Program-made: the position numbers and the translations under genes | NCBI GenBank assembly: GCA_009760885.1 | Contig: CM019719.1 | Coordinates: 27,151,084 to 27,215,083, forward strand | Length of the DNA: 64,000 bases | From: Achatina immaculata | Lineage: Eukaryota > Mollusca > Gastropoda > Stylommatophora > Achatinidae | Direction of reading: 5' to 3' | The notes under the pieces: generated by a model | Database searches by the model: none | The model's input: only the letters and a program-made list of their open reading frames with translations | What the model was told of the DNA's origin: nothing | Shown here: positions 34,701 to 46,700 of the stretch, in pieces | Numbering within the stretch: the stretch's first letter is position 1 | Layout: every line of letters begins with the position of its first letter

Positions 34701-37700
34701 CTGTGCATGGAGGACAACATTGAGTTGAATGACAATAATCACATCAGGAAGATTATTGAATTGGGGGAGAAGAAGGGAAGTGGATGTTTCTCTGAAAAAA
34801 AGTGGTTTAGCACGTGTTACCAACAGCCAATGGCTAGCTCCATCAGCAGGTGCACACTTCAGTGGGTGTTGGAATGGAAAGTGGAGCACATACGGGAATG
34901 CCCAGAGTGTGGAGATGCCATTTTCTGATTACAGTTGAAATTGCAATCTTGTTCAGGTACTCTAGTCTACATATGTAATGCTGATGCAGTTTATCAGTTT
35001 TACCTGAAGAAAGTTTGTTGTAACTTGAAATATCCCACACATTTGGACAGTGGGCAGGATACCAGCAGTAGCCATTAAGAAAGAGTAATTTTCATTGCTG
35101 TCCTTAAAACTTCTTGTCTGTTCTCTCAGTTGGCACTATTGGACAGCTGCTCAATTCCCATGAGTTTCTGGAGGAAGATACCACTGCCTCTGTTGTCTAC
35201 TTGTTGTTTCATCTCATGAAAGCATTATCAACAGACTCACAAGATGTTCTGGAAGATCTAGATTCCTTTCTCTCGAAAATTGCACAGAGTGTAGTCTCCT
35301 GGCTTAATACAGCAGTGAATAAAAGCCTTCAGGTTAATTGTTTAGGTAAGTCTGGCATGCCTGTTTTAAGATGTCTCATATGTTTTTAGCACTTTGAAAT
35401 ATATATAAATATGATGAAACTGGAGTTTACTCAGAATAGGAAGGGTTGATGAAAGAATTTTATAATTTTATAAACAATCAAGTGAAAAGTTCTTACATGA
35501 AGATGAAAATCAGGATATTTAAGAGTAATGTTTTAAGTGTTCTACTCTATGCAAGTGAATGCTAGAAAATCATCAAAACCATAGAAAACAAGCTGAATTC
35601 TTTCCAGACTAAATGTTTACGAAGAGCTAGAAAAATATTTTGGCCAAACACCGTAAGAAATAACATCTTGGTGGCAGAAATGCAGATGAAGCCACTGACA
35701 GCAATTATTGAGGAAAGATGCTGGCGATGGTTGGGACATGTGCTCTGGATGACTGACCTCTCACTACCAAAAATAGCACTAAGATGGACACCACAGGGGA
35801 AAAGAAGTAAGGGTAGACCAAAAGAGACATGTAGAAGAACAACAGAGAGGATGTTGAGCAATAGAGGGCTCACCTGGGCAAGAGCAGAAAAAAAAGAAAA
35901 GGACAGGCATTTGTGGAAAACCCTTGCGGAAGCCCCATGTGCCCTGGGCACTTAAGGTTCAGAGAGAGAGAGAGATATGCAGGTGCAACTTTAGCACCTA
36001 GGAAATGGTTAGGCTTGTATACAGTAAAGTCAGTGGTGTGAGTGAGAGTCATTCTCTTGCTATTTTTCTTTCATGTCTGAAATGCTTTGTGTTTTTGAAG
36101 GCAAATAGACACACTGTGCTTTCAACATAAATGCAGGATCATTGCTGCTGAGCTATGGAATGTTAATTCAGACATGAAATATATACGTGATATGAACAAG
36201 CTTTACTTGTAGCACAGTGAACTGCTATCTTTTTATGTGTTTTAATATATGCATTACATTTTCGCATTTTGTCTTCAGGCTTGCTGAAGGAGTGTCTGCA
36301 GTTCCATGGCATGACATCAGAACTGCTGTCAGTCAGTCGGAAGACTCAGCAAGGTCATTCACTGTTGATGGGCCTGAAAAGAATACTAGTCACTAAAGAT
36401 GAAATGCTGACATTCACTGCCACACAGTGTCTTACTTCAGTAATGGAGAATGTATATGGAACTGAACACATTCAAGAAGTCTTTGATACAGATCTTGCAG
36501 GTTTAATAAATACTTTTGTTTTGTATACATGTGTGTCAGCACACCACAGGGTGATCTGGACAGCATGATGCCTGGCTGCTTTTTCATTTCCAGCTATAGA
36601 AAGACTCATTTCTACAGCTTTGTAACTGGGGTGTCTCTAGCCAGTCCTGAAACACTGACCTTACTATTAAAGACTAGTGCAGTAACAAAATGTTTTATGT
36701 ATATATTCCATTTTCATCTCATAGGATGGTTTTGAAGCAGCTGTTTGTAGGAACTTCCAAACATCAGTAAAAGATCCTTGTTTTGCAAGGTTCAGTGTCT
36801 TTAAGACAAATAGAGCCTCTATATGTATTTTATGCCCAAATAGAAGATCTTGATTTTGCAGATGACATAACTCTTATCGGTGACAATGTGAAATCGATGC
36901 AGGAAAAAACAGATTCCCTGTCTCCCTTGGCTAGCAAAATAGGTCTCGAAATTAAAGACAAAACAAAAATAATGAAGCTTCTTATTAATCAAGAAGGAAA
37001 AATATATGTAGAAGGAACAGTTGTTGATGAAGTAAACCAATTTGCATACCTTGGCAGCTACATAGACCAGGATGGTGACACCAGAAAGGAAGTTAGAATT
37101 AGAATTACAAACGCAGCAATGTCCTTCAAAAATCTTGAGAACATATGGAATTCAAAAGTTATAAGCACAAAAACCAAGTTAAGATTATTAAATTCAAATG
37201 TGGTATCCACCCTCATTTATGCATGTGAAAGCTGGAAATCAGCTAAAGAAATAGACAAGAAATTAGACTCTTTTGAAAACAAATGCCTAAAGAAAAAACT
37301 TATTATAAAGTGGAACGAATTCAGGAACAACGCAGAGATAAGACAGGTGATCAAAGAACAACCTGTCTCAAGGTGATCAGAAAAAGAAAATGGGCATATG
37401 TAGGCCATGTGATGAGAAGAAACAATCGGAGAATTCCAGAACAAGCTATCAAGTGGAGCACAATAGGCCAAAGAAAAGATGTCGACCACGTGAAACTCTA
37501 AAGAGGACATTGTTAAGAGAATACAGTTTAGTGGGCGTAACATCCCTTGATGAAGTAGAACGACTTGCCGAGAACAGGAAAACTTGGCAAACAACTATAC
37601 AGGCCCTATGTGACATTTAATGGCACGGGAAGTATGTAAGATGTAAGATATATGTGAGAGAGATTAGTGATATTTAAGCTAGTTCTGAACTTGTAGCAGA

Positions 37701-40700
37701 CAGAAGTACTTTCACCAAATTCCATTTGTACACAACTGGCTCACTTCCTCCCAGAAGTACACAATGTTGATGATGGTTTTCAAAATGTGATATGACCTCA
37801 GGTATGTCTTCACCATCATTAACGTTCCAGTTGTCTATATCACAGTTTGAAAATTGTCCACAGATAGCTTACTATAAACATTAGAATCAGTATTGGTCCA
37901 TTGGTTGTGGCTCCAAATAAGTGACCGTGATGTCCAGATGGTCATTTGTGATGTCAAAATAGTAATTAGCGATGTCCTGAAGATTAGCTAGGTGACCAGG
38001 GACATTGTTCAGAACCAGTAAAACTTTTTTAGGCAAGTTATTATTTATGCAAAACTTGGAAACCTCTGAACAAAGGTTTGGGTGTGCCATTCACTAAAAA
38101 CAGCCTGAGCAACCCATGATGTCAGAAAATTGGATTATGTGTTTCCACAGTCCTTTTCATTACCCTTGGTGTCTCTGGTTGATACAGTAGCATTGGGTTT
38201 AGTTTAAAAGATCCTGATGCATTTCCTCCCAGAAGCAAAATCAAATGCAACCTTAGAAACCAGGGGCACTTGTTTCTTCACAGGTGATGTGGTACTAAGA
38301 TGGCATCATCTTCCAGTACAGTTCTGTTTTGTCCACATTAAAAACTAAATAAGGAATTATTCTCTTTCATCTGTAACTCATTGAAATTCAGCAGAATACT
38401 CATTTGCCCCTACAGCAGTGGTTCTTCACCTAGAATGGGGTCCATGGAAGGATTTATGGTATTCCATTAACCAGTAAATGGATTCACTCAGTTTAAGTCT
38501 AGGCATACTACTCAGAGTTAAATTTATTACTTTATTTGTTAAATGAAGGATTTACAGCTGCTTGCAAGCCAGAAGATGGGAGGTGGGGGGGGGGGGCCTG
38601 GGGCCATGGGCAAATAAAAGGATAAGGACCACTGCACCACAGTATCAGCACTTTCAGCACCCCCAGACTGCTTGACACTATGAATTTGTCAGCAAAGTTC
38701 AGACAAAAAAAAAATCATGCCCTACTTGCCATGAATGTTTTGCTGCCACCTGTTTCTTCATTAATGTGGTTAAACAGAGCCTTGACGTTCTCCATAAAGA
38801 CCATTTGAGTGATCTGTCAGACACAGGTGTAATTTTCATGAGCAGTACCAGTGCTGTCATCTACAGATGTCATTCTGAAATGACATAATTAGAGTGTCAT
38901 ATTTTGAAGCCTGCCTGCATCAAGAGTAATAAAACCAATTATTTTTAAAAAAGTACATTTAATTGGAAAATGTCAGTCATCAAGTTTAATCAGAAAACAT
39001 ATCTATGATTTGTAATGCTTAAGCTGGTTTTGAGAATTGTCAGTCTTCAAGTTTATTGTTCATGTTTAGTGATGTTTAATTAGGCTTTGAGTATGTATGA
39101 TTCTTGTTTTCATTTCACTGATGTCTAATAAAGGGATTAAATGACGAAAATGTTGGACTTGTGCTCTGTGTTGTATTAAATGAAAGGAGATGTAAGTTTT
39201 AAAATGAGATTGTATTTCATTACCAAGAGATGTAAGTTTCTCTAATGCTTTCATTAAACATTTAATTATTTTCTAAAATTCGGTATATATTTTATGGCCA
39301 CAAGTAAATATAACAGTGATATCTCTATAATAAAATCTTCAGCAAGAGTGTTGGTTCATAAGTTGTGTGGTAGTGTAATAGGAGGACAGAATGCATGCAC
39401 AATTCTTTACCCTTGGAAAATCATGTTTGCTTGTTCACCTATTTCACATTGGTATTTGTGTACATCTTTACAAGATTCTTTTTTTTTGTTTCTTGCAGAG
39501 TTTATCTTTGAGCTTCTTCACACTACTGATGTGTCTAAGCTGGAGTATGCAACATATTTTGATCTCATCATTTAAAAAAAAAATTTTGGTCCATTTTGTT
39601 TACCGCTTGTTACGCTTGTTACTTGTTGTGCATTATATTATGTTGAATTATTTTTTATTAACAGATGTGCCATTTATTTTTAATTCTGTTGTACTTTCCC
39701 CCTCCTCCTTCCCCGTAAATAGATGTTTTTTTAGTTTGTACATCTTCTTCTTCTTCTTCGCTCGCACTGTCTGTCTATATCTGCAGTCCTGTCTCTTGGA
39801 TAAATTTCACTGTTTTTTGTAATTCATGTATGGAACCGTAGAGCTTATCTTCTTTAGTGGTTTCACTGGGCCAGTAATTATTTCTCAGTGTCTCGTAGTT
39901 GATGCAGTTCTGGAGGATATGTTCCACAGTTTGGGGCACCTGGGTACATGTACATAGATTAGTAGTACCAACCTTAAACTTTGTATACATATGACTTCGG
40001 AGTCGGCTGTGTCCTGTTCGGAGACGGAAGATGGTGACTTGTTCCTTTCTGTTTAGCATGTGATAGTCATCATGTGGTGGTGTTTGTGGCTTCCTGTAGG
40101 TTTTTATCATGCTTTTCTTCTGATTATAAGTGATTGGTATGTCTGGTTTCTCCATTTCAGTGCCCTCTTTGGCCAGATGGTCAGCTTTCTCATTGCCTGG
40201 TATCCCACAGTGGGAGGGAATCCATTGCAAAGTGACTCCATGTTGTAAGCAATTTTTGACAAGGCATCCTTAAGGTCTGGTAGTTTGTTGCACTGAAGAG
40301 CTTCCAGTACTGATCTTGCATCTGTGAGAATTACTACAGGACATATATCAATTCTGGAGTCTGATAGTTTTTCAACTGCAGCAATAATTGCCCTAACTTC
40401 TGCATCAAAGTTGTTGCAGTATTTACCAGTGGGTATGGAAATCTTGTCAATGGTGTTGTTTGGATATTCAATATATGCTCCTGCCCCTCCATTCTTTATG
40501 GCATTATGTGCAGATCCATCTGTATACACACGTATCCAGGTGTCACATGGATATTTGTCATCTAGTACACTAAGTGTGGCTGTTGATCTTACAAGACTGC
40601 TCTGCATCTCACCATTCTGCACACCTTTCACTTCAGTCTGAATAGTTATTTGTGTATAATCTGCTTCTTTCCATGGTGTATGCTCTGGTACAGATGATAA

Positions 40701-43700
40701 TGGAGCGACTACAGTTGGAAGGTCAGGTATCAGCTTACGCATACGCTTTGCCTGATGAATGAAGCTGCTTCTTTTAAGCCGTCCTAATGCCAAGTTATTG
40801 AATCTCTCCTTCAGGGGATGGCTTACAGAGCTAAGGAATTTTTCTCCCATGGTCATGACCTTTGTGTCTCTACGTTCCTTTAGCGCTTGAACACCAACTA
40901 TTTTCTGCATTTCTACTATTGGTGTGGACCTCATGGCACCTGTGATAATCCGTAGTGACTGATTTTGAACCTTGTCTAGATTATGCAGCGTAGTGTTTGA
41001 TGCTGTGCACCAAGATGTTGAGGCATATTCTAAATGTGGTAGAATACTTTGCTGATATACATTCTTGAGGATTCTTTCACTAGCTCCCCATGTGGTTCCA
41101 CTCAATTTTCTTAATGTGGCTAGTTTTCTTCTGGCTTTTGCTTCTGCACTGTTGATGTGTTGCTTCCACGTCAGTTTTGAGTCAAGAGTCACTCCTAAGT
41201 AAGTGGGTTGGTTGTCCATCCTTAAGGGTATTTCATTTACAAAGATCTTACCTGCTTTCTGTTTAGATGAGAGAGTGAACAGAGTGGTACTTGATTTCTC
41301 TGTGTTGATACTTACACACCATTTGTTTGTCCATGATGTCAAGATGTCTGCTGCTCTTTGGAGTCTCTGTGTAGCAACTGTCGCATATTCATCTGTACAC
41401 CACATGACCAGATCATCTGCATACAGTGCCGCTTTGATTCCATAGGGAAGTTCCTTGACCAGGTCATTAATGAATACAAGGAATAGTGTAGGCGAAAGGA
41501 CTCCTCCTTGTGGTACACCGTGTCGCAGAAGTACTTTCTGGCTTTTGTGTCCATCCATTACTACTCTAGCTCTTCTATTGTGTAAATAGGACTTTATCCA
41601 GTTGTACAGTCTTCCATTCACATTGCAGTTTCTTAGTTTCCATAGTTTGTACATGTGTGCATTGGTGTGAAAGACCATGGGAGAGAGTTCTTATTGAAGG
41701 CGGGGAGATGGACTCAAGTTGGTTAACTCAGACTTAAGTCACTTTAAAAGCTTGATTTGGGCCAGTTTGAAGATGTGGAGGAGCAGCTCAGATTCAGCTT
41801 GTGACTTCACATTTGTCAGTCAGTTGATTCAACAGTTTTACTCCAGTTCTTTGTATTAGTAAGGCAGTGCATGTGAGAGTGGCACGATTCCTAGCATGCA
41901 CATTAGGTAACATGAGGACAGGACTGCAGGTATAGACAGACAATGCAAACGAAGAAGAAGCAGAAGAAGAGGTAACATTAGGCAATCAGATGCCATAAAG
42001 TTAACAGTTTGAACCAATAGTCATGTGGCTTGTAGAGAGAGAAAGATATGAAGTTCAATAGAGATAATTAGTGTTTGAATTTGTGCAAAACTTTTCAAAA
42101 TATAGGAGGGTGTACCTGTGCTTCTGTCCAGCATTACCATATTGAATAGTTAACTTAGTGTGTGAGGTCCATTGCCTAAAAGCTGGCAGTAACAGGACCT
42201 TTTTTCCATGCTGGAATTATCTGTATTTGGTGAGATGTGAATCTTTGATTTTTGTTGTTTGCTATGTGTCATATCTGAGGATGTATTATCCTTACCTTTA
42301 TCAGAGATCTTTCAGTCAGATGTTTAGTCTTTGAAGTTCATTTTGTTGTCGCTATTTCTGTATGTTTATTTCTTTCTGTGCTACTCAAACTTCATTTAAC
42401 TTTTCTTTGCGCACTTTAAATATTAAAAAAATAACTGTTCTTTGCGTGCTTTAAATATAAAAAAAATAACTTTTCTTCGCACGCTTTAAATGTTAAAAAC
42501 GTCCACTTATAGTGGACTTGTATCTTTTGCCAGAAGTTTGCCAACTTAGCAAAAAAAGCTATAACAAGGAATTTTTAGCTTTATAAACCTTTTACTTGTA
42601 ATGCTTATGTATGAAGAGCTATTATCAGCCCTTGTTGTCTGTACCTTAGGGTCTGTATTCATTATAAGTTTTAATATTGTATAAAATCAAAATGACTATT
42701 GGATGCTTGATGAAGTGGTAAATAAGGTATATGTTGTGTTTATTTATTTTACTTTACTTACTTCACTTTCACAAATATAAACTTTTGTGCAGGCAATAAT
42801 AGTAATGCTGATCTGTAACTGAAACCAAAAACTGATTTTTTTAAAAGAAGTTTGCCTTATAGCTTGCTGCAAGGACTAGAGACTTAACTTGAAGCTGCTT
42901 GAAAGGACATGAGACTTGATTTGAAGCTGCTTGCAAGGACTTGAGACTTGATTTCTGACTTGAGGCTGCATTAAAAGACATTAATGTATTTCTGATTGAG
43001 GATATAGATAAAAAGACTACAGAATGCAAATGTCACCAATTTATACATGTGTTCATTCATTCATTCCTTTGCTTGTCCCTTGCGGAACTTTGCCTCCCAA
43101 ACAGCACTCCTGTAGGCCTCTCGGTTGTGAGCAAGATGGCCTGCTGCTGATGCATCCATTTCCAGATCATCAACGATGTCTTGCAGCCATCTTCGTTTCG
43201 GTCTTCCTCTTTTTCTTTTTCCCATTATGTATCCTTCCAATACGGTCTTACATGTGTAGGTTTAAAAAAAAAAAAACTGCAGTTCAGGGTCATAACCTTT
43301 GGGAAAAAGTGTGTGTGAGAGAGATAGAGAGAAAAGTTATATCTATACTTAATTACTGATTATATCTGTAATTAATTGCTGATTATATCTGTACTTAATT
43401 ACTGATTATATCTGTACTTAATTACTGATTATATCTGTACTTAATTACTGATTATATCTGTACTTAATTACTGATGTGGTAATGAATGTGCGTGTGTGTT
43501 TTAGAGAGAGAGTGAGTGATAGGTTATATCTGTTCTTAATTGCTGATGAGGTAGTGAATGTGTGTGTATGTGAGAGAAAGGGAGAGGTAATGCCTGTACT
43601 TAATTGCTGATGAGGTAATGAATATGTGTGTGTGTGAGAGAGAGAGAGAGAGAAAAGTAATATCTGTATTAATTGCTGAGGGGGCATTGAATGTATGCAA

Positions 43701-46700
43701 GAACATCTTCAATATTAAAATGGAGGCTTATTGACTGTAATAAATGACAGTTTCTTGTCGGAAAGTCATTATATGTCATAGCAGTCATCATCTGTAGTAA
43801 AAGTAGACAGAAATGTATGGTTTGGCTTTACAAAAAGATAGAAAGAGTGAGGAAAGTGGCAGGAACAAGAGTGGCAGAAAGTAAGATAAACATATATAAA
43901 TGAAGAACATACAACAATCCAATATTTCAGCATATCTTTTTCAAGGAGCAGATACAAAAACAATAGATAAAAGCATGAAAATTTAAACAGTTAGCTCTTT
44001 TGGTCTCCTCCTTTTAAGAAAGATTGGCACAAAATACTGTAGTCATTTTTTCTGTTATCTTTCACCATTGTTTTTAACTAAAGGTTATTGATTTGTGAGA
44101 ATGTTATTTAATAACTCATTTATTGATTTGTCAGGAAGTAATTATGTGTCACAAGGATTATTGGATGTAGTAAGGATTATTTATTTGTTTAGATGCTATT
44201 GTATGTTAGATGTGTTAAAAGTACTTTCTTAAACACAATTGTAAACCTTAGATTTCTTCATTTTCTATCAACAGCTGTGTGTTTAAGTGCCTGTACAAGA
44301 TGGCCAGTCACCAACTCTTCTTTGACAAATGCCATGCTGTGTATGGTAAATATTTAGGATTTTTGAAAACTGTTTATACTTGCTTGTCTACTTTCAGTGC
44401 TTGCCATGATGTTGGTATTTATGCTAACTTGATGGGAAAAGGAAGAAATCTTTCAAGTTTAGTTTTTAATGATATTTCATGTAAAAATGTTAAGAAAGTG
44501 CTAAAATTATGATGACTTAAACCTTCTACTACTACTACCACCACCACCACCACCACCACCACCATAACCCAGAAAGTTAATGTGTTTTTAACTTTTGACA
44601 ATCACTTTATTATTGCAGTATATTGTAGTATTTATATATCTGTCACAGATAGCAGTATCAAAATGACCATAATTGTTATGGAAAGTAAAAACATAGGACT
44701 TTTCGTTAGTCGAGAAAAGTTATATTTAATTTCCAGGAGTACCCTAGACAGGATCTTTTGTCAAGCCCTCTGACTTGATGATGCTTACAGCTTGCTAACC
44801 TTTGGACTATAATTACATCACTTACCCTACACCTGTGGTGAAGATTCTCAAATATGTGACTGGTTTGAAATTCATTGATGACTCTGAGCTTCATACGTTG
44901 AGATGAACTAGAGCTTGATGTGTAAATAAGATAATGTAGTCAGAAGATATGTCATTATAGCTTACAGGGAATGTGGCCAGTGTCCATATTGTCCTTAACC
45001 TGTTCCATGTCATTGTGGCATATCGCAAATATGGTATTAGTGCCCAAGCTTTCCTTAACCTGACAGCACACTTAGGGTGATGTCAGGTGTGCCCCCAGTA
45101 GGCTTTCCTTCCCCAAGTACCCATTTCAGCAGTGGGGTTTACAGTGACATCTGAACCTCTGATACTCATTATGAGAGACCAGTGCTCCAACCACTTCATG
45201 TCTGAGGTGACTGATGTATCTTTATTTACAGGGAGTCTCGATTATATAATTTACAAATTAAAAAAAAATTTATGTGTAATATTTGTATAACAGGGATTGC
45301 AAATTTTATTGAATAAAATATACAATATTTCAAATATAATAGAATTAGGCAATGATCTCTGTTCTCAAATGAAATACTTATAATTCAGCGTAAATCTTTT
45401 CACGATTTTGTTAACATTCCCAGGTCTTGACTCAACATTGTTAGCAGTTCAAGAAGCTCAAGACAGCAGCAGATTTGTTATAGTGGAACAAGGTCTCTCT
45501 TTTCTTACTTGCTTAATGCAGGGGTAGGTTTGGCTACAAGGAACTGAGAAACGTCCCAGTCTCTTTCTTGTTAAACTTTTGGAATAATCAGTGTATATGT
45601 ACACAATGGCTACAGTAACTCTGTTAATGAATTGTAATTTGTGTAGCAATTTTACTATAATTAATATGTTAGAATGTGAAAATCTTTGCATTGAAAGTAT
45701 CTGAATGGTTGAATGAGTGGATAAATGTTGAATATACTCATAAATGTTTCTGTTATTTCAAGTTTTGCTCATATATAGTTAATATATTTTTACTAAATTG
45801 AATGTTTAGGAATAAAGTTTATTACGCAAAGGCCAGGATTTTAGGAGGTCGGCATGCCTAGTTTTTCACCCTTTAGAAGTAAAGTTTGTTTGTCTTGCTA
45901 GAGTTCTCCAGTAATTGCCATGCACTCCTGTCTTTCCGTGATGTGGCCAAAGGGTTTTCAGTTTTCACCCAATGGTTTTAATTATTTTTCAGTGGTCTGT
46001 AAACTCCGAGAACTCCTTCACTTGTTTTTTTTTTCTGACTAGTTTATGGTATATGTTGCATTTTAATCTCATAGGCCACATCTCTGATGTTTCCAGTTTT
46101 AGTTTTATCTGTTCACGTATTACTTACTTGATAATTAGTGCAGAATTGTCTTTATTTATCTTTCAGGCAACCAGACAACATGCCTTTGTTTATGAACCAC
46201 TCATGGTCAAAATGCTGTGAGGTGCTGAACACATGCCTACGTAATGAGAAGCTTACAGTCTTCCTAGAAGCTCTCAGAGCCACTCGTGCATTCCTAAGGT
46301 TCATATGTTTACATAGTTTAGGTTCTAAGATTCCTTGTGTATAATCTATTGTCAGCTAAACACATTTTAGATGTTTTTGTAGCATTTTGATCTTCTGTTT
46401 TCTTCTCTGTGCTTAGCTTGAGACCTTGTTCTTGTAAAATGTTGAAAAATAAATATTTAAGTGAATATTTTATACATTTCTGAAGTTATATTGAAGCTTA
46501 TTGATGTTTGCTGGGACAGATCTTTGATTCGGGTTTTGTTGTTTAGAAAATCATTAAAATGTTACCAGACTCTTCAGTTTCCACTTGCAGCTTTTCAGAG
46601 ACATGAGATATCATTCTGGGTTTATTTCCAACCAGGTAAGTGGACTGATTTATTTAACGAAATTTTACTAGTTTTGTCATGTCATGCTCTCCACATATCT

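Noticed and set aside
39391..39822. 143-codon plus frame overlapping MEI1 exon 6 in another phase
   Set aside because: T-rich intron and splice acceptor read as leucine/phenylalanine; the exon itself uses a different frame.
41643..41678. First 12 residues of the long LINE frame that starts at 41678
   Set aside because: They lie outside the target duplication at 41643-41654, so they are flanking DNA read in frame by chance.
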